Below, piece by piece: positions 32,429 to 41,300 of a stretch of 64,000 nucleotides of DNA; the stretch's first letter is position 1, and each line of letters starts with the position of its first letter. The DNA lies in NCBI GenBank assembly GCA_945861635.1, contig CAMAWH010000002.1, forward strand, positions 151,016-215,015, in the 5' to 3' direction. The DNA is from Klebsiella pneumoniae. GTDB lineage: Bacteria > Myxococcota_A > UBA796 > SXON01. A model generated the notes under the pieces. It was not told the origin of the DNA. It saw nothing but the letters and a program-made list of their open reading frames with translations, and did no database searches. Both the position numbers and the translations under genes were made by a program.

Positions 32429-33058
32429 ATGCGGTACCTCTCGATTTCGCGGATCATCCACAAGTCGAGAATGCAATATTACCGGGCCTTTCTTGAGTCG
32501 GAAGCAACCAACGACATCGACGCTGACGGCGTGTGTGGCGACGTCGACAACTGCCCGGACGACGTCAATGCCGACCAGACCGACAGCGACGGCGACCTCG
32601 GCGGAGACGTTTGCGACGTGTGCCCCCTCGACGCGTTGAACGACGCGGAAGCGGACGGCCATTGCGCGGATGCGGACAACTGCCCGACGGTGGCCAACGC
32701 GGACCAGGCCAACAACGACGGCGACGCGAGCGGCAACGCCTGCGACGTCTGCCCGAACGATAGTCTGGACGACGCGGACGCGGACAGCTTCTGCGCGGAC
32801 GTGGACAACTGCCCGGTGGACGCCAACTCGGACCAGCTCGACTTCGACGGCGATGATGCCGGTGACGCTTGCGACGCCGACGACGACAACGACGGCGTAG
32901 ACGACGGCGGGGATCTCTGCCAGACCAGCGCTCCGGACTCCTCCGTGCCGGTTCCGAGCCGTTCGTTGAAGCCCAACCACTACGTCTGGGAGTCGGGCAC
33001 GACCTTCACGCGCGGGCTTTCCAGCGGGCGGCGGCGACACCTGCGAGTAGCGTCGTAG
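32429..33058 (+). pseudogene. Thrombospondin type-3 repeat protein, decayed at both ends
   Basis: An open frame of 209 codons with four to five TSP3 repeats (DVDNCPDDVNADQTDSDGD, NCPTVANADQANNDGD, NCPVDANSDQLDFDGDD), which normally bind calcium in secreted proteins. No signal peptide precedes them; the N-terminus is basic and of a different character. The end, RSLKPNHYVWESG, resembles the start of a Cys-containing C-terminal domain seen in related delta-proteobacterial proteins. The frame then turns into Arg-rich sequence, whereas the +1 frame reads GGDTCE and a stop. I take it as a gene fragment with a frameshift. Confidence 0.6.
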
Positions 33059-33087
33059 CCGGGCCCCGCCCTTCGGTGGGGCCCGGC
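33058..33087 (+). terminator. GC-rich hairpin, possible terminator
   Basis: A perfect 10-bp stem (GCCGGGCCCC with GGGGCCCGGC) closes a loop containing CTTCGG. It begins at the stop codon of the TSP3 fragment. There is no U-rich run directly after it, so it may act together with the next hairpin. Confidence 0.45.
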
Positions 33088-33101
33088 ACCCGCCCAAAGT
33101 A

Positions 33102-33141
33102 GCGCGGGGGCGGTCTTCGGATCGTCCCCGCGCTTCGTTTT
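33102..33141 (+). terminator. Rho-independent terminator with UUCG tetraloop
   Basis: A stem of about 14 pairs begins GCGCGGGG and ends CCCCGCGC, with a C(TTCG)G tetraloop at 33115-33120. It is followed by TTCGTTTT. This is the best intrinsic terminator in the window and closes the plus-strand block before a minus-strand gene. Confidence 0.7.
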
Positions 33142-33150
33142 GGCTCCTGA

Positions 33151-33747
33151 CTATTCGGGTAGTCCCTGCGTCCGCCGCACGGCCTCGAGCTGGAAGGCGG
33201 ACCCGAGGTCCGGGCGCTCCGTCGGAACCCACACGAGGAGCATCTCGGGCTCGTCCGCTGGGTCGTCCTGGCTGACGGGCAGCGGCAACAATTGGCCGGG
33301 ACCGAGTGCCCCCGCCGCGGCGAGGATTTCGGCCCGAGCCGCCCCGCCTTCGGCTCCATTGGGCCAATTAACATGCAAAAGGCAAGGCGGCGCTTCACAA
33401 TCGAGCGCGCCGTATCTGGCCCCGCTGGCGCCACCCTGTTCGGCCAGGCGCTCCTTGAGTTAGGACGCGAGCGCTTGCATTGCCGCAGGCCGATGCGCCT
33501 CGGGCAGGTCGGAAAACCCAGGAATCACACCAGGGTTCTGTTCACCCGGAGGCTGCGGTACGGCGTCTGCGTCGGACGCCCCCGGCGGGTCGCGCGGCGT
33601 CATCTGCCGCGGCGGGGGAGCCGCGACGCGCGGCGGGACGACGCTGGCCGTGGCCGGCGGCGGCTCCGACGGACCCGTGACGAGCCACACCACCACGCCA
33701 AGTACAGGAAGGACCAAGATCGAAAGGTACACGGGTCTGGGCGTCAC
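33151..33747 (-). pseudogene. Membrane-anchored protein gene interrupted by an in-frame TAA
   Basis: Two pieces lie in the same reading frame and read as one protein apart from a TAA at 33460-33462. The first (95 residues) starts at GTG 33747 behind GGAGG, with a single membrane segment (VYLSILVLPVLGVVVWLV) and a Pro/Ala-rich linker. The stop follows AAMQALAS. After it the frame continues LKERLAEQGGASGARYGALD, CEAPPC, and on to QGLPE at 33151 without another stop. The second part looks like a normal folded domain with a C(x4)C pair. A nonsense mutation, a sequencing error or stop-codon readthrough could each explain it. The family is not recognised. Confidence 0.7.
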
Positions 33748-34333
33748 ATCGCCTCCGTCGTGGCAGGTAACCCGCCACTCTTCCCCTTCGGGCGGTCACG
33801 GCCGACGATCAGCGGGGACCACTCCCTCGCGCTGACCCCTGATCACGTATGGATGCGCCGATACCCGTGTTCGCTCGTGCTTCCGTTTCCAACCGAGGTG
33901 CAAGGCGTGGCCGCGGGGTCGCTCGAGCGCGCGTCGGAAGCGTTCCACCGCGGATAGTCGCGGCATGTATGGTTTCTGGAGCATGCGGCATCAGGGCTTC
34001 CGGGCGTGCAGCCGATGCCTTTAATGAGGCCCGGCACATGCAGCCGGGAAATGCTCACACTCGCGAGATGATCTGGCGCGTGTCGCCGGCGATCACGTCA
34101 GGAGTCTGGCGCCTGCGAACGTTGATGGCAGCGGGGTCCAACCTGTAGGCGCTAACACACTCGACACGTCAAGCGCAGCGAGGGCCGTTGAGGGTTGCGC
34201 ACCGCCCTCCCGTTCTGATCAGGGATCGCCCGCGGACAACCCACGTTCGTGGACTTGGTGCGCATCGTCATCGACGCGATGGGCAGAAAAAGCCACCGGA
34301 AATGACCGAAGCCGCCTATCCGAGCGCCCTCCC
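33748..34333 (+). other. 586 bp without a recognisable gene
   Basis: Several short open frames exist on both strands, none with a recognisable domain, signal sequence or ribosome site. No tRNA, terminal inverted repeat or obvious hairpin was found. By the standard of this window it is unusually long for non-coding DNA and adjoins two broken genes, so it may be decayed sequence. Confidence 0.5.
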
Positions 34334-36073
34334 CTAGTCCGGCGCGGTGACTCTCACGACCTCCTCCAACGACGTCATGCCCTCCCGGAACTTCGATACT
34401 GCCGACATCCGCAACGACTTCATGCCCTGACGAATCGCCTCGCGCTTCAGCTCCAGCGTGGATGCGCCGTTGAGGATGAATTCCTTCACTTCCTCGTTCG
34501 CAACCATGATTTCGTAGACGGCGATTCTGCCCTTGTACCCAGTATTATTGCACATCCGACAGCCCGCGCCGCGCAACGCCTTGACGCCGTCCGCCTCTTC
34601 CGGCGGAATCCCTACGTCGATCAACTGCTGACGGGGAATCTCCACGGGCGCCTTGCATTCTCCGCACAGCTTTCGCACCAGCCGCTGCGCGCCGATGAGA
34701 TTCACGGAGCTGGCGACAAGAAACGGTTCAATGCCCATGTTCAGCAGACGCGACACCGTCGAGGGTGCGTCGTTGGTGTGCAACGTCGAGAGCACAAGGT
34801 GACCGGTGAGCGCCGCCTTTACCGCAATTTCCGCCGTTTCAAAGTCCCGAATTTCACCGACCATGATGACGTCGGGGTCTTGGCGCAAGAAGGAACGCAG
34901 CGCCGCCGCGAAATTCAACCCGATTTCGTCGTGCATCTGCACCTGATTGATCCCGTACAAGTTGTACTCAATCGGGTCTTCGGCCGTAGAGATATTGTGG
35001 GACGTCTTGTTGAGCTCCGACAGCGTGGAGTACAGCGTCGTCGTCTTCCCCGAACCCGTCGGCCCGGTGATGAGGATCATGCCGTAGGGCTTGTTGATGC
35101 AATCCTTGAAACTTCGAAGCATCGCCTCTTCAAAACCGAGCTTCGTCATGTCGAGTTGGAGATTCGACTTGTCGAGGAGCCGAAGCACGCACTTTTCACC
35201 CCACAGGGTCGGGCAAATGGACACGCGGAAGTCCATCTCCTTGCCCTTGCCGAGCTTGAGTTTGATGCGACCATCCTGAGGGAGCCGGCGCTCGGCAATA
35301 TCGAGGTTGGACATGATCTTGATACGCGAGGTGATCGCGTGCTTGAGCCGCAACGGCGGCTTCATGACCTCGTAGAGCATGCCGTCAATGCGATACCGGA
35401 TGCGAAGTTGCTTTTCGTATGGTTCCACATGGATATCCGACGCGCCCTTGCGGATGGCGTCGAGCAGCACGAGGTTCACGAGCTTCACAACCGGGGCGTC
35501 ACCGGCGGACTTTTCAAGGTCGAGGACGTTGATGTCCTCGTCCACATCTCCCGCGATCTCGAGGTCCTCCTCTCCCCCCGCATTGAAGTCGATCATGACG
35601 TCTTCAAACGTCACGTTCGAGGTGAAATACTTCTCGATGGCCTCGGCAATCTGACCTTCCGCCGCCACGACGACGTCGATGTTGAAGTTCGTGATGAACT
35701 TGATGTCATCGATGGCGTAGATGTTCGACGGGTCGGCCATCGCGACGATCAGCGTGTTGCCCGCCCGCGAGATGGGAATGACCTGATGTCGGACGACGAC
35801 TTCCTTCGGGATCAGCTTCAGCACCTCCCCGTCGATTTCGAAGTCGGACAGGTTGATGCTCGGGACGCCATACTGCTTCGAAAGGAACGATGTAAGCTCG
35901 TTTTCTTCGATGTACCCCAGCTTGGTGAGCTGGTGACCCAGGCGGCCACCGCTCGACCGCTGCCCATCCATCGCTTTCTGAAGTTGAAGTGGTGAAATGA
36001 GCTTTTCACGGACGAGCAGTTCGCCGAGCCGACCACTGCCGCCGCCACCGCTACCCTTGCGATCGTCCGCCAT
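34334..36073 (-). CDS. pilB: Type IV pilus assembly ATPase PilB (GspE/PilB family)
   Basis: A 579-residue secretion ATPase that powers pilus extension. An N-terminal MshEN-type domain (GRLGELLVREKLISPLQLQKA..., IPKEVVVRHQVIPI) precedes the GspE core: Walker A GPTGSGKTTT, Asp box DIHVEPYEKQLRIRYRIDG, Walker B DPDVIMVGEIRD, His box LVLSTLHTNDAP. The zinc site is formed by LCGECKAP and CRMCNNTGYKG. I start at ATG 36073 (MADDRKGSGGGGSG); 18 further codons upstream are unlikely. It lies 25 bp after a membrane-protein gene on the same strand. No pilT or pilC is nearby. Confidence 0.94.
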   Translation of the reverse strand: MADDRKGSGGGGSGRLGELLVREKLISPLQLQKAMDGQRSSGGRLGHQLTKLGYIEENELTSFLSKQYGVPSINLSDFEIDGEVLKLIPKEVVVRHQVIPISRAGNTLIVAMADPSNIYAIDDIKFITNFNIDVVVAAEGQIAEAIEKYFTSNVTFEDVMIDFNAGGEEDLEIAGDVDEDINVLDLEKSAGDAPVVKLVNLVLLDAIRKGASDIHVEPYEKQLRIRYRIDGMLYEVMKPPLRLKHAITSRIKIMSNLDIAERRLPQDGRIKLKLGKGKEMDFRVSICPTLWGEKCVLRLLDKSNLQLDMTKLGFEEAMLRSFKDCINKPYGMILITGPTGSGKTTTLYSTLSELNKTSHNISTAEDPIEYNLYGINQVQMHDEIGLNFAAALRSFLRQDPDVIMVGEIRDFETAEIAVKAALTGHLVLSTLHTNDAPSTVSRLLNMGIEPFLVASSVNLIGAQRLVRKLCGECKAPVEIPRQQLIDVGIPPEEADGVKALRGAGCRMCNNTGYKGRIAVYEIMVANEEVKEFILNGASTLELKREAIRQGMKSLRMSAVSKFREGMTSLEEVVRVTAPD

Positions 36074-36098
36074 TCGAGACCTCACGAGACGCGGGAGT

Positions 36099-37205
36099 CT
36101 ACAACCATCCCGGCCCGATGGGATCAAACGGTGAGCGTGCCGGGGCCGCGGGAAGGGTGCGCAACGCGATAATCCCTGATGCTACCGTCAACACTCGCCC
36201 TGCATCTACATTCGCAACCAAAACCCACGTCGTGCCGCCGCCCCGCCAACCGACCGCCGCACCTGCGCCAGCGCGGCGCGCGATGAGGTCGCCCGCACTC
36301 CCGACCGGCGCCCCCGTCGGGAGCGCATCCCCCTGCCGATGCTGGAGGGTCCACTCGACCTCACCGCCCCGATACAGTAGCACCACCCCGTCCTCTATCA
36401 CCCGTGCACCGAGTACAGAAAGTCCGAAACGGGTCAGGTCAGGACACTCTGTCAAAAGCCCGGAAACGTGCATCCGAGCCAGGCGGATCTGCAGCATGAC
36501 CGTGTCACTTTCCAGCACGATTCCCTCCCCCGCACCGAGTGCTTCCGCGTGCAGACGCGCAGCATCGCGCACCGGCGGTGACGCCACCAACGCGACCGCG
36601 AGCGGCAAAAGCGCCAGCGCGAGGGCGCCCAACGCCGCAATCGCGAATACTCCTCGTCTTGCCGGGGAAACCAACGGTGCCTCCGGCTCCGCACCCGGCG
36701 GCAGGATCAACGCAGCCGCCGGAGCGTTCCGCATCAACCCCGCGTGTACGAGCAGGCGGGCATCCGTATCCTGTGCAGGTTCAAGCAGACGGTACGCCGC
36801 ACGTACCCGAGGATCGGCAGGCGACCAGTCGAAAAAAAGATCGACCAGATACAGCAGGCGCGTACCCAGCGGAAGCGCGCGCAGCCCGGCCTCGTCCGGC
36901 GTGAGACTCGCGGTGGGCAGGGGTCGATCGTCGGTGAACGCGTCGGCCGCGTGCTCGATCAAGGCGCGGCCCAGCTGCGGTGCGAGCGCTTCCGCCGGGT
37001 TGAACAGCATGGCCCGCTCCGAAAGGTCCAGTCGAAAGGACGCCATCCACCCGAGCGCTTCTCCGTCCGAATCCGTCAACGCGCGAAACACCGACCAGGA
37101 CGCGCCAGCCTGCGCATTCCAAATGGAGGGGAACGCACCCGGCTGGCCCGCACGCAAAGCACGCAAAAGGCGGAATTCAGCGAGATCGGCAGGTGTGGAC
37201 GGCAT
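36099..37205 (-). CDS. Single-pass membrane protein with sigma-factor-like N-terminal region
   Basis: A 368-residue protein upstream of pilB. Residues about 8-60 (EFRLLRALRAGQPGAFPSIW, then WSVFRALTDSDGEALGWMAS) resemble region 2 of ECF sigma factors, and ALPLGTRLLYLVDLFFDW could be a degenerate region-4 start. A membrane segment follows at about 212-233 (FAIAALGALALALLPLAVAL), then a ~130-residue C-terminal domain outside the cytoplasm that I do not recognise. The sigma resemblance is visual and should be tested. Its start is 14 bp from that of the divergent metallophosphoesterase. Confidence 0.68.
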   Translation of the reverse strand: MPSTPADLAEFRLLRALRAGQPGAFPSIWNAQAGASWSVFRALTDSDGEALGWMASFRLDLSERAMLFNPAEALAPQLGRALIEHAADAFTDDRPLPTASLTPDEAGLRALPLGTRLLYLVDLFFDWSPADPRVRAAYRLLEPAQDTDARLLVHAGLMRNAPAAALILPPGAEPEAPLVSPARRGVFAIAALGALALALLPLAVALVASPPVRDAARLHAEALGAGEGIVLESDTVMLQIRLARMHVSGLLTECPDLTRFGLSVLGARVIEDGVVLLYRGGEVEWTLQHRQGDALPTGAPVGSAGDLIARRAGAGAAVGWRGGGTTWVLVANVDAGRVLTVASGIIALRTLPAAPARSPFDPIGPGWL

Positions 37206-37219
37206 GGATCTGTGACACG

Positions 37220-38272
37220 ATGGAAACGATGTTGTGGATCTACCTAGCCTGCCAGAGCGGACCCGCCGCCTCACCGACCTCGAATCGCGCGTCCACCGAT
37301 GCAGACGCCGACGGGGGCGCCGATTCCCACGCCGATGAGCCGGAGGACAGCGGACAGAACGGAGCCCCGGACAGCGGTGCCGGCCCCAACGGGGATAGCG
37401 CGGAAGACACGGGAACGCGCGATATGGACCGGGTTGTGCGGTTTATTGCGCTCGGAGATGGCGGTGAGGGCAACAGCACCCAATATCAGGTCGCGGACGC
37501 CGTCAAGGCAGTATGCGATATTCAAGGCTGCGATTTTGCGCTCTACCTCGGTGACAACATCTATTACACCGGACCGGACAGCGTTGACGACGTCCAATTC
37601 GAGGACAAATTCGAACTCCCGTACGCCGAGGTCAACTTCCCGTTCTACGTCATCCTCGGAAACCACGATTACGGCGGAAACGGTGCCGGATACGAATTCT
37701 GGAAGGACCAATACGAGATCGAGTATACGCTCCACTCCGAAAAATGGACGATGCCCGATAACTACTATGCATTCGATGCGGGTCCGACCCAGTTCTTCGG
37801 CTTGGATACGACCGCGATGTACTGGGGTTTCTACCAGGACCAACTTTCATGGATTCAGGAACATCTCGCCACGTCTTCGGCGCGTTGGAAGTTCGGGTAC
37901 GGCCATCATCCCTACATCTCCAATGGTCCCCACGGAAACGCCGGAGAATACGACGGTTGGGACGAAATGCCCATTTCTAACGGGGATGGGGTCAAGGAAT
38001 TCATGGACTCCACGGTGTGCGGCCAACTCGACGTGTATTTCTGTGGACACGACCACTCGATGCAATGGCTGGAAAGTACCTGCGGAACCGAATTCATCGT
38101 TTCGGGCGCCGCGGCAAAGACGACGCACCTGGACGGCGAAAATCCGACCCACTTCGAATCCGACGTGCCCGGATTTCTTTGGGTCGAAATCGACGGAAAT
38201 ACCTTCCGCGGCCAGTTCTGGGACGAAGATGGAAACATGGTGTACGAGAAGGAAATCGTAAAGGCGGAGTAG
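37220..38272 (+). CDS. Purple acid phosphatase-like metallophosphoesterase, lipoprotein
   Basis: A 350-residue calcineurin-like phosphoesterase anchored as a lipoprotein (METMLWIYLAC; from ATG 37229 the cysteine would be at 8). A ~55-residue D/S/G/A-rich linker precedes the catalytic domain. Metal-binding motifs are in order: ALGDGGEG, YLGDNIYY, ILGNHDYGG, GYGHHPYIS and CGHDHSMQW. The fold and spacing are those of tartrate-resistant acid phosphatase-like enzymes. The substrate is unknown; phosphate scavenging at the cell surface is a reasonable guess. Confidence 0.88.
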   Translation: METMLWIYLACQSGPAASPTSNRASTDADADGGADSHADEPEDSGQNGAPDSGAGPNGDSAEDTGTRDMDRVVRFIALGDGGEGNSTQYQVADAVKAVCDIQGCDFALYLGDNIYYTGPDSVDDVQFEDKFELPYAEVNFPFYVILGNHDYGGNGAGYEFWKDQYEIEYTLHSEKWTMPDNYYAFDAGPTQFFGLDTTAMYWGFYQDQLSWIQEHLATSSARWKFGYGHHPYISNGPHGNAGEYDGWDEMPISNGDGVKEFMDSTVCGQLDVYFCGHDHSMQWLESTCGTEFIVSGAAAKTTHLDGENPTHFESDVPGFLWVEIDGNTFRGQFWDEDGNMVYEKEIVKAE

Positions 38273-38320
38273 GGTCGTGTGGGGCGCCGATACGAACGCG
38301 GCGCCACCCGACCCCACGAC
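38273..38320. terminator. Inverted repeat between convergent genes, possible bidirectional terminator
   Basis: GGTCG pairs with CGACC and an inner GGCGCC pairs with GGCGCC around GATACGAACGC. The repeat fills nearly all of the 49 bp between the two stop codons. There are small bulges and no strong U-run on either side. Confidence 0.45.
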
Positions 38321-38321
38321 G

Positions 38322-41300
38322 CTACATCCCCGTACCGAACAGCAGGTACACCCCGCCAGAGTTCGTAATGCTCCCGCTGGCATCCACGCCCGCGCCACCT
38401 GTCATCACGTCGTCGTAGCCATCGTCGTCCACATCGTCGCCACCGTGAATGGAGGCGCCAACCGCATCCGCGCTTGCGACGCCACGCGCGATGAGGTCCG
38501 CGCTGGACAAGGTCAGCGAGCCGCTTGTGGGGCCGTAGACCAGGTACAGCGCGCCGTTCCCGGTGGTGGTGGCGCTTTGATCGTAGCCGGTCGCCCCGAT
38601 GACGAGGTCGAGGCTGCCGTCCGCATTGACATCCCCCGCGCCGTCGATCGAGCGGCCCGCGTAATCGCTCGCCGCGGCCCCCTTGAAGGTGGCGTAGGCG
38701 GCTGAGGTTGCTACGGAGCTGCTCATCGGCCCCAGGAAAAGGTAGACGGCGCCAGAGTCCGTGGCGCTCGCATCCGCCTTGTGGGAAGCCACCAGCACGT
38801 CGTCGTAGCCATCCCCATCCCAATCGCCGGGAATCGAGACCGAGTTGCCCAGTTCATCACCAGACGACACGCCGCGAATCGTCGTGTCCGCGGCGCTGAC
38901 GGACATGTCCGCGATGTTGGCGCCCTCGATGATGTAGGCGGATCCGTACTTGGTCCCGGTGGACGATGTGTTCCGCCACTCAGGTGCGCCCATGAGCAGT
39001 TCGTTGAGGCCATCGCCGTCGGTATCGCCGCTGCCGTCCAACGCCTTCCCCAGATATTCCGACGCCGTATTTCCAAGAATATGCGCGTCGGAATCGGTGA
39101 TGCGGAACGAGAGCGAGCCGGTCGTACCGCCCCGGTAAACGGCAACCACGCCCGCATCCGTCGCGCCGGCGTCCGCCTTGTGCGCACCAGCCGCAATGTC
39201 ATCGTTCCCATCTCCGTCGTAATCCCCGATTCCGGCCACGGCCTGCCCGAAGAAATCGTCCTGGGTCACACCAGCAATCGACAACGCTGCGTTCGACAGG
39301 ACCTTCGCGCCGAGAGGTGCGCCCGTATAGATGTAGACGCCGCCCGTGTCCGTCACGCTGGCGCTGAGATTGTGCCCTTCCGACCCGATGATCAGGTCAT
39401 CCGTGTCATCACCATCGAAATCCCCCGCGCTCGCGATGGAGGTCCCGAAGCGGTCACCTCCCGCTGCTCCAGAAATGGTCGTGCCCGCGCTCGCGGCCGT
39501 TTCGGAGCCCGTCAACGGACCGAAGAAGACATACGCGCGGCCCGAGTTTTGGTTTCCGGAGCTCAGGTCGTGCCCGTAGGCGCCCGCGATCAGGTCGGCG
39601 CTGCCATCTCCGTCGATGTCCGCGGTGGCGAGGCTCGTCATCGAGTCCCCGTAGGTGCCGCCCATGTAGTCGTTGGTCGCCGCGCCGTAGATCACGTTGT
39701 CCGCCGACGAGAGATCGGCGGATCCAGACCACTCGCAGTCGTTCGGCCCGCCATCACAATCGTCGTCGCGATCGTTCTCACACACCTCCGTCGCGCCGGG
39801 GTTTACGGAGTCGTAGGTGTCATCACAGTCTGTCCCCGTGGCGACATAGTCGGCCGGAGCAATACATGACACATGTGTCACCGTTGCATCACCATAGCTG
39901 TCCGCATCGTCGTCGTAGAACCATGTGGGCGCATCGACGGCGCTGTCCTCGTCTTCCTCTCCGTCACAATCGTCGTCATCGAGATCGCACACTTCGTCGG
40001 CGCCAGGGTGCTCATCGACATCCGTGTCGTCACAATCCGTGGCGTCCGAAACGTAGTCAGTCGGCAGATCGCACGCGGCAATGGTCGTGGCCGCATCTCC
40101 GTAGGTATCGCCGTCGTGATCCTTGTAGTAAACCAGCGCATCCACGGCATCTCCCTCGTCCGTGACCGCGTCGCAATCGTTGTCGTAGCCATCGCAGTAT
40201 TCGGTGGCGCCAGGGTACCGGTCGGCGTCCGAGTCGTCACAATCCTGCGTGTCGTACACATACGACTCTGGCTGGGCGCAGGCGTCGGTCGTCACGCTGA
40301 CATCGCCGTAGGAGTCGCCATCGAAGTCGGCGTAGAACGTGGTCGTGTCCACGGCGCTCGTCTCATCGACTTCGCCATCGCAATTGTTGTCAACAAGGTC
40401 GCAGAACTCGGCCGAAGCCGGGTTCACGTCGGCGGACAAATCGTCACAGTCGGCGTCGTTCCCCATGGTTCCAGCGGGCTGGCTGCACGCCGGTTGCGAC
40501 ACCAGCGGATCGCCGTAGCCATCTTCGTCCACGTCGGCGTACCACGTCAACGCATCGACAGCGTCCGACTCGTCGATCTCACCGTCACAGTCCTCATCCA
40601 CACCATCGCAATGTTCCGGTGCCGACGGGTAGACGTTGGCATCGAGCGGGTCGCAGTCCGTGGCGTCGTCGGTGTAGTCGGTCGGTTCTTCGCAAGCCAT
40701 CATCATGACCGACGCATCCCCGTAGCCGTCTTTGTCTGCGTCTTCGTACCAGGTCAGCGCATCGACCGCAGCGTCTTCGTCCACCACCCCGTCACAGTTG
40801 TCATCGGCGTCGTTGCACGTCTCATCCGCGCCCGGGTAGGTCAACGCCTCCGTGTCGTCACAATCGTCGTCCGATGCGACGTAGTCCGCCGGCTGGCTGC
40901 ACGACGCCACCATCACGAGCGCATCTCCGTACGTGTCCGCGTCGGCGTCGGCGTACCACTTCGTCGCGTCGATGGCGCTGTCCTCGTCAATCGCCGTGTC
41001 GCAGTTGTCGTCCACCCCGTTGCAGAGTTCGGAAGCACCGGGAAACACGGTGGCGTCCGCGTCATTGCACTCCACGCAGGCCGCAACCCCATCCCCGTCG
41101 GCATCCGCATACCCTACCGATCCATCGCAATTGTAATCTTCGGGGTCCGTGCAGTCCGACTCCTCTGCTGCGGGATTGTATTTCCCATCGTCATCCCGGC
41201 AATCTCCTCCGACATCGACATGGCCCACCGGGGCGTCACACTGAGACATCGTCGATGCGTCATCGCCGTATCCATCCACATCCACGTCGGCGTACCAGGT

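Noticed and set aside
33849..34148. Open frame of 99 codons on the plus strand
   Set aside because: No ribosome site, promoter or domain; the opposite strand offers equally long frames.
34778..35995. Open frame of 405 codons on the plus strand
   Set aside because: It is antisense to pilB.
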